NCBI GenBank assembly: GCA_963785075.1
Contig: CAWATW010000009.1
Location: 62,001 to 126,000 of the forward strand
Direction of reading: 5' to 3'
Source: JAOUGY01 sp963785075
GTDB lineage: Bacteria > Actinomycetota > Acidimicrobiia > Spongiisociales > ZC4RG35
Length of the DNA: 64,000 nt
Made by a program: the position numbers and the translations under genes. This document shows, piece by piece, positions 16,380 to 25,631 of this stretch (position 1 is its first letter; each line of letters begins with the position of its first letter). The notes beneath the pieces are model-generated. The model was given only the letters and a program-made list of their open reading frames with translations, ran no database searches and was not told the DNA's origin.

Positions 16380-17781
16380 ATGCGGATCGCGGGGCAACTG
16401 TTCATGGTCGGGGCTGAGGATCGGACGATCCCGATCGAGCTGAGCCTGGACGACGCCTTCCGCATCCTCGATGAGGGCGGGGCCCTCCTGGGCGTCGTCG
16501 ATCCGCACCTCGTGTCGGTGGACCAGATGTCCGACACCTCGTTCTTGCTGCGGTTGGCCGACCGGACCTTCGGGTTCACGCCGGCGGAAACCGGGCCGTC
16601 GTTTCTCACAGAGCTGGCGGCGGGTCGAATCGGCGGTTGGTCGCGGGTCATCGGTCGAGGGCCCCGCATGGGACGATGGTGCCGCGGAGTCGGCGACCGG
16701 CACAAAGGCCGACCGCGACACAACGGCGCGCAGCGATGCCGTCGGTGGCGCCACTGGAAGCGTTCGCCCGCTCAATCTCACGCCGATCCGGGCGAGCGAC
16801 ACCGTCCCCGAGGTGGAGCATCGGGCGGACGAGCCGCGCGGATTGCGACCGCTCCGGCTCGAGCCCGGACTGGCAGCGCGGCTCGGCCTGCCCCTCCGCC
16901 CACTGCGCAGGCAACGGAAGACCGCTCGGCACAGCACGATTGCGATAGGCGGCATCAACATGGCATACCGGGCCGAAGGACGGGGACGTCCGGTCGTCCT
17001 TGTCGGCGGCGGCATCGGCTCGATGGACATCTGGGAAAACGTGATGCCGCAGATCTCGTCCACGGCTCAGACGATCGCCATCGATTTGATCGGATTCGGC
17101 GCATCGGACCGGATACCGGGAGCGGACCTGAGCTACTACGACTGGGATACCCATGTCGCATACCTCGACGCCTGCCTCGATGCCCTCGGGCTCGAGGACG
17201 ATCTCACCTTGGTGTCCCACGGATTGAACACGATCGTGGCTCTCGAATGGGCCCGACTCCACGAGGACAGGGTTCGCGCGATCAGCTATGCAGACGGCGT
17301 GGTCCGGCCGATGGCGTGGGCGGAGGCACAACCGTGGTTGCGTGAGGCGGTCAAGCGGGCACGCAGCGGAGACATGGATGACTATTTCCTGACGACGGAC
17401 GAGTTTCTCGACGACGCTCTCAAGGAGTTCGTACAGGGACCGCTCTCATCGGATCTGATCGACGCCTATCACCGGGCGATCGGCCCTCCGGGGGAGGCGA
17501 GACTCGCTCACATGGCCGCCATCGCCAACATTCCCCTCGGGGGAGACCCACCTCGGGCCTCCCACATCATGCACGAGTGCTACGACTGGTTGAAGGAAAC
17601 GCCGATCCCCAAGCTGCTGATCCTCGGACGACCCGGGTATTTCCTGGTGAAGCGGGGTCGCAAGCTCGCCAGTCGGCTCCCGCACCAGACCGTGGCCACG
17701 GTCGACGGGCGCCATCTCCTGCCGCAGACGGCGCCGGACGCCATCGGTCGCTTCATTCAACTGTGGCTGAACAACGTGTGA
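16380..17781 (+). pseudogene. Haloalkane dehalogenase-like hydrolase, frameshifted and lacking its nucleophile
   Basis: From about 16935 on, the frame encodes an alpha/beta-hydrolase that follows haloalkane dehalogenases throughout: the TIAIGGINMAYRAEGRGRP entry strands, ISYADGVVRPMAW after the nucleophile elbow, the IPLGGDPP loop, and GRHLLPQTAPDAIGRFIQLW with the catalytic His. The nucleophile elbow reads LVSHGLNTIVAL, where family members have HDWG; both the Asp and the halide-binding Trp are replaced. Upstream (16380 to about 16650) a different frame has excellent codon bias (ELSLDDAFRILDEGGALLGV) and no stop, so the two parts look like one protein split by a frameshift near 16640-16660. 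It is probably not an active dehalogenase. The hydrolase alone could start at 16960. Confidence 0.6.
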
Positions 17782-17793
17782 TCGGTCGACGGC

Positions 17794-18843
17794 TCAGGTG
17801 AAGTATCGGTACAACAGGTTTCCGGCCTGCTCGGTGAGGCCATCGGGCACGTCTGGTGAAACGAGCATGTCCGTCAGTTCGTTCAACACGCCCCGAGCGT
17901 CTCGCTCTCGTTGCGATGGCGAACCTGGGGGCGCTGCCCTCAGGCCTATCACCGTGCTCTCCGATGTCGCGTACTTCCGCTTGTATCGGACCAGGCCCTC
18001 TTGATCGGTGTCGCTCACCCCGAAGTCGAGCCATGCCAGGCCCCGCCTGTGGGCTTCCTCGATCCCGGTCCACAAGACGAAGTCGTTGGGGCGGACCGAG
18101 AGCGTCGTGACGTCCGAGGCGTTGAACTTGTAGTAGAGCGTGTCCTTCCACTCCAGGAACATCACACCACCCACGACAATCCCGTCGTGCATGGCGAGCT
18201 GCAGCATGCCGGATCCTGGTGCCAGGAACTGATCCCAGATGTGTTCGAAGAACGAGAACGGTTGCGCCAAGAGACCGTACTTGTGTTTGCGAACCCTGAG
18301 GTGGAGCTCGTAGAACGCCCGGACGTCGGCGACCGACTCAGCCGTCCTCACCTCGACGCCGGCGGCACGCGCCTTGCGGATCGCACGACGGGCGGACGGA
18401 TCGATGGCGTCCCAAATCGTCTCGGGGTCGCGACCGGTGTCGACCGCATGCCAGAACAGCTCGCTCGACCGCTCGAACCGCGCGTCGGCGGTCGGAATCC
18501 GGCTGCGCAGGCACTTGAGATGGATTCGCCTGCCGCTTGCAGCGAGTTCGTCGACGATCCGGTCCCAATCCATCTGATCCGAGACGATCGGATCACAGAA
18601 GTCGGAGAATGGCAGCGAGACGATCCGAGGATCCATGAGGTCCTCTATCTCCGCGTACACCATGCCGGCTCGGGGAGTTCCCTCGTCGTCACCGATGACT
18701 GCGGCGTGGAGCGGAAACCCATAGGTGCTGGAGAGCACGCTCAACCACTGGGGCGAGTGGAACACGTCTGATTGCTGTGCCAGCACCAACCGGCGCCAAC
18801 GCTCGTCGGTGATCGGGTCGACGATGTGGACTCGTTCGCTCAT
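17794..18843 (-). CDS. FemAB/GNAT-fold transferase (last gene of EPS operon)
   Basis: A 349-residue protein of the FemAB-like/Acetyltransf_6 group: two GNAT folds that transfer amino acids or acyl groups to cell-wall or glycan acceptors. Typical stretches are FHSPQWLSVLSSTYGFPLHA at the N-terminus, KARAAGVEVRTAESVADVRA between the folds, and LYYKFNASDV...LAWLDFGVSDTDQEGLVRYK in the second fold. The ATG at 18843 overlaps the stop of the preceding glycosyltransferase (ATGA). In this context it likely modifies the exopolysaccharide or links it to the wall; proteins of this type near Wzx/Wzy genes are often sugar N-acyltransferases. A second, distant paralogue is at 52434. Confidence 0.82.
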   Translation of the reverse strand: MSERVHIVDPITDERWRRLVLAQQSDVFHSPQWLSVLSSTYGFPLHAAVIGDDEGTPRAGMVYAEIEDLMDPRIVSLPFSDFCDPIVSDQMDWDRIVDELAASGRRIHLKCLRSRIPTADARFERSSELFWHAVDTGRDPETIWDAIDPSARRAIRKARAAGVEVRTAESVADVRAFYELHLRVRKHKYGLLAQPFSFFEHIWDQFLAPGSGMLQLAMHDGIVVGGVMFLEWKDTLYYKFNASDVTTLSVRPNDFVLWTGIEEAHRRGLAWLDFGVSDTDQEGLVRYKRKYATSESTVIGLRAAPPGSPSQRERDARGVLNELTDMLVSPDVPDGLTEQAGNLLYRYFT

Positions 18844-20081
18844 CGGAGCGAACCCGCGTCGTGCCCGGCCGGGGCGGCGAGACGGGAGACCATCGCCACG
18901 TACTCGGCGGCCGCCTGTGCCCAGTTGTATCGCTCGTTGAACCGATTCGCCGCTTCGACCTGGGAATCGCGGCGAGCTTCGTCCGCGGCCAACTCGAGGA
19001 TGGCGTCGGCCAGTTCCTGGCTGTCTCCGGGCGTGACGAACCGCACCATGGAATCGTCGAAGTAGGCCATGACACCGGGAGTCGCCGAAGTGATGACTGG
19101 AACCCCCATCGCGACGTACTCCAGCAGCTTTGTCGGCAGGATGCCGTCGGTGAAGATGTTGCTGCGGTTTGGGACCAACCCGATGTCGGCTCGAGCGATC
19201 CGTTCTGGAAGAGCACTCGCCTCGAGCATGCGGTCGCTCACGTCGACCACCTCTCCGAGGCCGAGTCGTCGAACCTGCCGGATGATCTCGTCCCTGGTCT
19301 CCCCCGCCCCCAGCAACGACAGGTGGATGTCGGGTTGCCGGCGACGGGCCATGTCGACTGCCGCCACCGCGACGTCGACCCCGTATCGATGCGTGAAGGT
19401 GCCGTGGTACACGACCTCGATGCCGTCGTGTTCGATGTGGCCACGAGGCGTGAACAGCCGTCCGTCGGCGAGATTCATCACGACACCGACCTTCTCTGCC
19501 GGCAGACCACGATCGATGAGCGTCTGTCTCCACTCATGGGTGACGGTCACCACATGATCCGCGAACCTCGCCGCCCAGCGTTCCTGGATGATCATCGCCC
19601 TGACACGGCGGTCGTCGAGGTCGGTCTCGAAGCGACCGGCGAACAGCTCCGGCATCAGATCGTGAAGATCGAGGATCACGGCCGCACCCGCGATCTTGGC
19701 GGGAACGGCTGCGAACACGAGGAAGTCGGGGAGGTTGTGAACCTGCACTGTTCGATACCGGTATCGCGGAAGCAGCACCATGAGGCGCAGGAGGGCGACG
19801 ACAAAGAACGCCAGATACTCGAGAAGCTGTGAGACCGGGCCGCTGCCCTTGTGGCGGCGAACGGGCACCCGATAGACCCTGACCCCGTCGACGACCTCGA
19901 ACCGCGATTCGTTCTCGTCACGGAGACAGATGACGTGGACCTCGACTCCCGCATCCCTCAGGGCGAGTGCTTGGCGTTGCACACGCGTCTCCCCCACCGG
20001 GTAGTACGAATGCACGATCATCAGGTGGAGCGGGGTGTTCGAGCGACCCGCCCTCGTCACGAGGTCACCACGCGATGCCAC
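18840..20081 (-). CDS. Family 4 glycosyltransferase
   Basis: About 413 residues, GT-B fold, GT4. The N-domain begins HLMIVHSYYPVGETRVQRQA and the C-domain contains GIEVVYHGTFTHRYGVDVAV, a nucleotide-sugar region with ERIARADIGLVPNRSNIFTD and the donor-binding GILPTKLLEYVAMGVPVITS, with the E-x7-E-like spacing of GT4 enzymes. It adds one sugar to the lipid-linked repeat unit on the cytoplasmic face. The GTG at 20081 overlaps the dehydrogenase stop by 17 bases; GTG at 20060 is an alternative start. The linkage cannot be deduced. Confidence 0.87.
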   Translation of the reverse strand: MASRGDLVTRAGRSNTPLHLMIVHSYYPVGETRVQRQALALRDAGVEVHVICLRDENESRFEVVDGVRVYRVPVRRHKGSGPVSQLLEYLAFFVVALLRLMVLLPRYRYRTVQVHNLPDFLVFAAVPAKIAGAAVILDLHDLMPELFAGRFETDLDDRRVRAMIIQERWAARFADHVVTVTHEWRQTLIDRGLPAEKVGVVMNLADGRLFTPRGHIEHDGIEVVYHGTFTHRYGVDVAVAAVDMARRRQPDIHLSLLGAGETRDEIIRQVRRLGLGEVVDVSDRMLEASALPERIARADIGLVPNRSNIFTDGILPTKLLEYVAMGVPVITSATPGVMAYFDDSMVRFVTPGDSQELADAILELAADEARRDSQVEAANRFNERYNWAQAAAEYVAMVSRLAAPAGHDAGSLR

Positions 20082-21381
20082 CGTACGAGACCATCGGGCC
20101 GACCGAGGGGGCGAGCCGTACGAGATCCAAGACCGTCTGCCCGGGTCGCGCGAGCTCCCCGACAGAACCGAACTCAGGGTCGGCGTTGCCGATCACGAGG
20201 ACCGACGAATCTCGCACCACCGACTCCAGGTCATCTCTCATGATCGAGGCGATGTGAGGGATCTCGCGTTGGATGTACTCACGGTTTGCTCCCTGAAGGT
20301 TCGCCAATGACACGTTCCTGTCGTAGACGAGGACGTCGAACCCCTTGCCGATCAGGCGTTCGATCAGCTCGACCATCGGGCTTTCCCGGAGATCGTCGGT
20401 ACCTGCTTTGAAGCTCATGCCGAGGATGCCGACCTGCTTGCTCCCGCTATCGAGAATCATTTCGAATGCGCGATCGACCTGTCGGGCATTGCTCTCGAGT
20501 ATCGAGTCGAGCAACGGTGTGTGCAGGTCGTGCCGTCTCGACAGGTGAGTCAAGGCGCGCAGGTCCTTCGGCAGGCACGAGCCACCGAATGCGAAACCCG
20601 GTGTCAAGTACGCGGCCGAGATGTTGAGCTTGGTGTCACGTTTGAACACGTCCATGACCTGGTGGCTGTCGATCCCGAGCGACTTGCAGACGGTCCCGAG
20701 CTCGTTTGCGAACGCCACCTTCAACGCGTGATACGAGTTCGATGCGTACTTGACCATCTCGGCCACCGCGATCGGCACGACGATCGTTTCGGCGGGCAGC
20801 CCTGCATACAGTTCGGCAACGACCCCGGCCGTTCTGTCGTCGTCGGCCCCGATCAGCGTGAACGGCGGGTTGTGGAAGTCCTTGATCGAGCTTCCCTCCC
20901 TGAGAAACTCCGGGTTGAAGCACACACCGAAATCCGATCCCGCCGTCCTGCCGGACGCCGCCTGCAGCGCCGGAATCACGACCGTCTCCATGCTCCCGGG
21001 CAGCATCGTGCTCCGGAACACCACCACATGTCGCCCATCGCCGGCAGCCAACTCGGCGCCGATCTGACCCGCCACGCGCTCCACCTGATCGAGGGCCAGA
21101 CTTCCGTTCGGATTGCTCGGAGTCCCAACACACACGATCGAGATGTCGGTGGTGGACACCGCCCTGGCCACATCGTCGGTGGCAACGATCCGCCCCGACT
21201 CCACGCCCGACCGGATGAGCTCCTCCAGGCCCTCCTCGATGACCGGGCTACGCCCCGCCATGATCATGTCGACTTTGAGTGGATTGGAGTCCACGCCGAC
21301 GACGTCGTGGCCGGAGCCGGCGAGCGCCGCCAGCGACACCGCACCGACGTAGCCCAGCCCGTACACACCTACCTTCGCCAT
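20065..21381 (-). CDS. UDP-glucose/GDP-mannose 6-dehydrogenase
   Basis: A 438-residue NAD-dependent enzyme that oxidises the C6 of a nucleotide sugar twice to give a uronic acid. The N-terminal Rossmann motif is KVGVYGLGYVGAVSLAAL; the catalytic Cys stands in TPGFAFGGSCLPKDLRALTH; the middle helix has VKYASNSYHALKVAFANELG. The wording around the Cys (FAFGGSCLPKD) and NPEFLREGSSIKDFHNPPF resembles the GDP-mannose dehydrogenase (AlgD) branch more than typical UDP-glucose enzymes, so GDP-mannuronate or a UDP-HexNAc uronate are both possible. It provides negatively charged building blocks for the polysaccharide. It overlaps the neighbouring genes at both ends. Confidence 0.9.
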   Translation of the reverse strand: MAKVGVYGLGYVGAVSLAALAGSGHDVVGVDSNPLKVDMIMAGRSPVIEEGLEELIRSGVESGRIVATDDVARAVSTTDISIVCVGTPSNPNGSLALDQVERVAGQIGAELAAGDGRHVVVFRSTMLPGSMETVVIPALQAASGRTAGSDFGVCFNPEFLREGSSIKDFHNPPFTLIGADDDRTAGVVAELYAGLPAETIVVPIAVAEMVKYASNSYHALKVAFANELGTVCKSLGIDSHQVMDVFKRDTKLNISAAYLTPGFAFGGSCLPKDLRALTHLSRRHDLHTPLLDSILESNARQVDRAFEMILDSGSKQVGILGMSFKAGTDDLRESPMVELIERLIGKGFDVLVYDRNVSLANLQGANREYIQREIPHIASIMRDDLESVVRDSSVLVIGNADPEFGSVGELARPGQTVLDLVRLAPSVGPMVSYGGIAW

Positions 21382-22412
21382 GGTGTTTCGCCCCTCTGAT
21401 CGTTGGTCTCGGCCCCGAGCTTCTCGGCGAGCACGCCGAACGACCTCTCGAACTGAGCTCTCTGGACGCTCTGCAGCGCCTCGATGCCCCTCACGTAGCG
21501 GTCGTGGTCGGACCTGACTGCATCGACTCCCAGCCGGATCCCGTCAACCGTGTTGTCGACATGGGCAGTGCCCTCGCTGAAGTAGCTTCTCAAGAGCGGC
21601 CAGTCGGAGGTGATGATCGGCCTCCCGAGCGACAACGCCTCGCAAGCGCCTCTCTGCATGGTGTTGTCTCTCGTTGTGAGACACATGACCGCATCGGATC
21701 CCCGAAGCAGCTCGTAGTAGTCGTCGTCGCTCAAGAATCCGGTGAAGATGACGTTCTTGGGAGCCTTCGACACGAGAGCCCTGTCTGCCCGATCGACGTT
21801 GCCGGTGACGTGGAATACGACCCCGTCCAGCGAACCTGCGGCGTCCAGAACCTCGCCGATGGGTTCGTCGTCGGCGAAGGTCGAGACCACCGTGACGTTG
21901 AATCCATCTGCAAACGGGTACGCGCCGCCTTCGGGAAATCTGGCAGGGATGTCCTGCAGCACGACCGCAGTGGCCCCCCAGCTGCGGACGAGCTCGGCGA
22001 AATGCTCGTTGGTGACGACGGTGGCCGCTGCCGCACGAGCCAACCGGCGATACAACCACCGGGGGCGCGTCCAGTGGGGTGCCTGGAAGGCGTCGCTGTG
22101 CGCATCGATCACCAATCGCACACCGGACCGACGGCCGACCAGCCACACGGTCAGTGGGGCGAAGCTGGGCGGGCTCTGCACAAAAACGGTGTGCGGTCGG
22201 CGGCTGCGCAGCAGGCGGACGGTCCGGACGAACTGAGCCACGTACTTTGCCGGTGCCACCCACGGCCCTCTTCCTTTCACGGTGTGAATGAATTCGATGT
22301 CCGCTCCGACCGCTCGGGCGAAGATCTTGCTTCGAGGCCCGTAGCTGGGAGGTCCCCACACGATGAAGAGAGGCTCGTCGCCGGGGGCAAACCGGATCGC
22401 AGACTCGGTCAT
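21369..22412 (-). CDS. Glycosyltransferase (GT4-like)
   Basis: A 347-residue GT-B protein, more divergent than its neighbours. The N-domain has LFIVWGPPSYGPRSKIFARA and RPHTVFVQSPPSFAPLTVWL; the C-domain has FNVTVVSTFADDEPIGEVLD, IFTGFLSDDDYYELLRGSDA and QRGACEALSLGRPIITSDWP, equivalent to the donor-binding EALSLG segment of GT4. The ATG at 22412 overlaps the sulfotransferase stop (ATGA) and is preferred over a longer frame to 22496. It is a likely builder of the repeat unit; linkage unknown. Confidence 0.82.
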   Translation of the reverse strand: MTESAIRFAPGDEPLFIVWGPPSYGPRSKIFARAVGADIEFIHTVKGRGPWVAPAKYVAQFVRTVRLLRSRRPHTVFVQSPPSFAPLTVWLVGRRSGVRLVIDAHSDAFQAPHWTRPRWLYRRLARAAAATVVTNEHFAELVRSWGATAVVLQDIPARFPEGGAYPFADGFNVTVVSTFADDEPIGEVLDAAGSLDGVVFHVTGNVDRADRALVSKAPKNVIFTGFLSDDDYYELLRGSDAVMCLTTRDNTMQRGACEALSLGRPIITSDWPLLRSYFSEGTAHVDNTVDGIRLGVDAVRSDHDRYVRGIEALQSVQRAQFERSFGVLAEKLGAETNDQRGETPWRR

Positions 22413-23392
22413 GGCCGCACTGCTCCATCGGGAGCGAGACGGTTCTCCGGAACGTCCGTGCCCCTGCGCCGAGCCACAACGTCGTTCGCCATCCAACCCA
22501 GCAGTCGCGCCGTATTCGACGGCAGGTATCGCCCATAGAAGCCGGCGCTGCTGGACACAACGGGCGGCGGGTTCTCGCGCTCGTACCCGAAGGCCGACGA
22601 ATATCGTGACGTCGCCAGTTCGATGTAACGGATCTCTTCGGCTGACAACACCGATCGGAACCGACCGATCGACCGAGAGGAGATCGTACCGGCAGGTACG
22701 GATTCGAAAGAGCTGTTCCCGTCGGAGTCACGCGCATCGAGTGCTCCGTCCATACGCAGCATTGCGGCGTCGAACGGCTCGCCGATCAGCGAACACACCG
22801 ACTGGAGCACACGGTCGGTGTCGTGCACCAGGTCCTCGTATCGGACCATCGAATATCGGTGGGGATTCTTCTTCTGATTCCGAACGCCGGCCCGCATCGA
22901 CAAGATCCATCGACCGGTGATCGAGCCGATTCCCTTCGATCGGCCTTCATATCTCCTCGCCACCGAGGCATGGCGATCCCGAGGATCGCGTACGAGATGG
23001 ATGATCGTGGCGTCAGGCCACTCTTCGAAGACCGATTCCGCGTGGTGCTCGGTGTGGAGGGATTTGTCGCCCCACCGCGGCTTCCCGCGTCGCGCTGCCT
23101 CCTGCTCATGGAGTATCGAGAACAGCGTCCCGTAGCTCGGTGTCCGCTCCGCGAAGGCAGAGCGGATCCGATGCTCGTCCGGTCGCAATGCTCCCAGGCG
23201 CTCGTATCTGAGCATCACTGTGAGACAGCGGTCGAGGTTGGCGGGGTCGGAGAGGTCACCAAACCTGCCGTAGAACCATCGGAACATGTTGGTTCGACGA
23301 ACCATGGAGATGTTGGGGTGGCTGGCGAGCAGTTGGTAGAGCAGCGTGGTACCACTCCGATCGGGCCCGCACACCAGAATCGGTCCATTCAT
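22409..23392 (-). CDS. PAPS-dependent sulfotransferase
   Basis: A 327-residue cytoplasmic sulfotransferase. The 5'-phosphosulfate loop is ILVCGPDRSGTTLLYQLLAS, the 3'-phosphate-binding strand IIHLVRDPRDRHASVARR, followed by YSMVRYEDLVHDT. KPRWGDKSLHTEHHAESVF between them is shared with the sulfotransferases at 40162, 41166 and 42044, so the four are paralogues. It moves sulfate from PAPS to a carbohydrate hydroxyl, here presumably on the repeat unit. It is translationally coupled on both sides (ATGA overlaps). No PAPS-synthesis genes lie in the window. Confidence 0.88.
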   Translation of the reverse strand: MNGPILVCGPDRSGTTLLYQLLASHPNISMVRRTNMFRWFYGRFGDLSDPANLDRCLTVMLRYERLGALRPDEHRIRSAFAERTPSYGTLFSILHEQEAARRGKPRWGDKSLHTEHHAESVFEEWPDATIIHLVRDPRDRHASVARRYEGRSKGIGSITGRWILSMRAGVRNQKKNPHRYSMVRYEDLVHDTDRVLQSVCSLIGEPFDAAMLRMDGALDARDSDGNSSFESVPAGTISSRSIGRFRSVLSAEEIRYIELATSRYSSAFGYERENPPPVVSSSAGFYGRYLPSNTARLLGWMANDVVARRRGTDVPENRLAPDGAVRP

Positions 23393-24582
23393 GCAGTCTC
23401 CTCTTGTGATCGGGTGACGCACGGATGCAGGAGCATCTCCCGGTAGAGCGATAGATATCGACTCGCGATCGTTTCGAGGCCGTACCGTTCCGACGCTTCT
23501 TGCTTGGCCGCCTCGCCGAGGCGTCTCCTCACATCGGGCTGATCGGCGAGTCGAGTCAGAGCGTCGGCCAGCCCGCGCTGATCACCGGGTTCCACGAGGA
23601 TTCCCGTCCGGCCGTCGTCGATCACATCTATGTTGCCGGGGATCCTCGAAGCGACCGAGGGCAGCCCCGCAACCATCGCCTCGAGGAGTGCGTTCGACAG
23701 TCCTTCCGCTCGTGAGGGCAACACAAAGACATCGGACGATTCGAGATACCCCGACACGTCGTCCGAGGCGCCTACGAAACGAATGCAACCCGAGAGACCC
23801 TCGGCTACGACTAGGCGCTCCAACGCGGCGCGGAGTGGACCCTCACCGACGAGCGTGACGTCGACCAGGCCGGGCCGTTCGGCCTCGATGAGCCCGACGG
23901 ACCTGACGAGCGTCGGAAGGTCTTTTTGCTCGTGGATCCGCCCGACGAAGACCACCCGAAGCGGGCCAGGATGGATGACGTCACGATGCACGGCCTGGGT
24001 GTCGTCGACGCCGTTGGGGATCTCCACGATACGGTGACGATCCACGCCGACGTCCGACAACTCCCGGACGATCGCGGTGTTCAGTGCGACGAACCGATCA
24101 CACCGGAGGGCGGCCGGCAACAGCACACGAGTGCCCGCGAGCTGTTGGCTCTCGCGCATCTTGGCGATGTCACTGTCGGGTCCGCTGTTCGCGAGCTTCG
24201 CCACCACCGGCTTGCCGAGGCGGCGGCCCACCAGTGTGCTCACGGCCGTGTGGTAGTTGAGACCGTGGACATGGATGATGTCATATCGCTCTCGCTCTCG
24301 CCACAACAGCCACGCAAGGGTGACCATGTACAGGTACCCACCGAGTTTCCTGAAGCCACGAATACCAAAGAACTCCCAGAGCGTGTGATTGCGGACCACC
24401 CGCACGCCCCCGATGATCTCGGAACCCGGCGTGCCACGAAACCAGCGCCCCGTCGCGACACAGACGTCCACGCCCATACCGGCCAATGTGGAGGCCAGCT
24501 TCTGCGCCTGGCGCTCGGTTCCCCCCACCCAAGGAGCAAACAGGCGGACGACCATCATGATGCGGGGGTTCGGCGCGGTCAC
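23389..24582 (-). CDS. Family 4 glycosyltransferase
   Basis: A 397-residue classical GT4 enzyme. The N-domain begins RIMMVVRLFAPWVGGTERQA, the glycine-rich acceptor entry; the C-domain has LRVVFVGRIHEQKDLPTLVR, then FVLPSRAEGLSNALLEAMVA, the E-x7-E donor-binding motif, and NIDVIDDGRTGILVEPGDQR. The GTG at 24582 overlaps the upstream stop as GTGA and is clearly the coupled start, although the frame is open further upstream. It acts at the cytoplasmic side in repeat-unit assembly. Confidence 0.9.
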   Translation of the reverse strand: MTAPNPRIMMVVRLFAPWVGGTERQAQKLASTLAGMGVDVCVATGRWFRGTPGSEIIGGVRVVRNHTLWEFFGIRGFRKLGGYLYMVTLAWLLWRERERYDIIHVHGLNYHTAVSTLVGRRLGKPVVAKLANSGPDSDIAKMRESQQLAGTRVLLPAALRCDRFVALNTAIVRELSDVGVDRHRIVEIPNGVDDTQAVHRDVIHPGPLRVVFVGRIHEQKDLPTLVRSVGLIEAERPGLVDVTLVGEGPLRAALERLVVAEGLSGCIRFVGASDDVSGYLESSDVFVLPSRAEGLSNALLEAMVAGLPSVASRIPGNIDVIDDGRTGILVEPGDQRGLADALTRLADQPDVRRRLGEAAKQEASERYGLETIASRYLSLYREMLLHPCVTRSQEETA

Positions 24583-25631
24583 AGCCACGTCGTCTCGCGG
24601 CCCGTTCGGACGGTCTCGGCCTCGCGTAGACGGCGAGCCGCCGTCGCCATCCGCGCGCGGGAGTTCATCTGTAGTGCGTTGCGCCACGAGCGCACGGCTC
24701 CGCGGAGCCGGTACTCCTCCCATACCAGGGCGAGCGCCGAGAACTCCTCCATCTGCAGCCCAGCGGCCGACCTGTACGCTTCGAGGAACTCCCGCCGCAG
24801 TCCGAGCGGCAGGCGCGACACGACCACCACCAGGTCGACGAGCCGGCGATCTCTGCGGGCGAGCTCGAAGTCGTGAACCACGGCACGATCGGGTGCCGTG
24901 AAGATGAGGTTGTGGAGCCCATAATCCCCATGGATCACGGTCTGTGAGAACGATTGAGCCTCCAGCTGGGACTCGAGCTCCACCAATCGCTCGGCGATGT
25001 GTTCGACCCTGGTCCCGAGCGCCATGTGGTCGGCTGCCAGGGCTTCCGGCACGTCATCCCGACCGGCAAGCTGATGGAGCATGTCCGCGTAGGCCCGACT
25101 GCTCTCCCCGGCCGGCTCGGAGACGTGATGGTTCGCCGCCGGATCGAAGTCCGCCAGCTCGTCATGGAGCCGGGCCAGGAGGCGGGCGGAAGTCGAGAGC
25201 AGCGATCGGCGGCGGGTCGACGGGATGTGCATCGACGCCGGGTTGACGCCCTTGACGTATTCGAACACGACATGGCGTCGACCCCCGGCCTCGATCACGC
25301 TGCGGTCATCGGGCGTGCGACATGTCCGCACCGACGGAAAGCCGAGCCGTTCCAACTCGGAGATCACCGAGTGCTCGTGCTCGATGGACGACTGCGGCCA
25401 GTCCGGCCGATACGCCTTGATCACTCGCAGGCCGTGGGTCGTGTCGACGATCACGACTTCGCTGCGCCAGCCCTGTGCGGTATTGCGGGAGGCATCCGTG
25501 ACCTGAGCGCCGAGGGCTGTCACCACCTCGACCACCCTGGCCGGATCGATGGCGGGACGCTCACGACGCGACCTCACGAGATCGACCAGACGGCCAGCCT
25601 TCGGAAGCCCGAGCATCAATGCCGACCTCAT
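24579..25631 (-). CDS. Aminoglycoside phosphotransferase-fold kinase in EPS operon
   Basis: A 350-residue protein kinase-like enzyme (APH family). It keeps the catalytic loop QTVIHGDYGLHNLIF (HGDxxxxN) and the metal-binding strand VVHDFELARRD in place of the DFG/IDWE motif. The N-lobe includes RVIKAYRPDWPQSSIEHEHS with the likely ATP-binding Lys. Similar proteins in glycan clusters phosphorylate sugars or other small molecules; antibiotic resistance is unlikely here, as the gene is coupled on both sides to EPS genes (ATGA upstream, GTGA downstream). Together with the adjacent P-loop kinase it may make a phosphorylated precursor or decoration (inference). Confidence 0.75.
   Translation of the reverse strand: MRSALMLGLPKAGRLVDLVRSRRERPAIDPARVVEVVTALGAQVTDASRNTAQGWRSEVVIVDTTHGLRVIKAYRPDWPQSSIEHEHSVISELERLGFPSVRTCRTPDDRSVIEAGGRRHVVFEYVKGVNPASMHIPSTRRRSLLSTSARLLARLHDELADFDPAANHHVSEPAGESSRAYADMLHQLAGRDDVPEALAADHMALGTRVEHIAERLVELESQLEAQSFSQTVIHGDYGLHNLIFTAPDRAVVHDFELARRDRRLVDLVVVVSRLPLGLRREFLEAYRSAAGLQMEEFSALALVWEEYRLRGAVRSWRNALQMNSRARMATAARRLREAETVRTGRETTWL

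Noticed and set aside
24579..25631. Antibiotic-resistance aminoglycoside phosphotransferase
   Set aside because: The kinase fold is present, but translational coupling with EPS genes on both sides makes a glycan or precursor kinase more likely.
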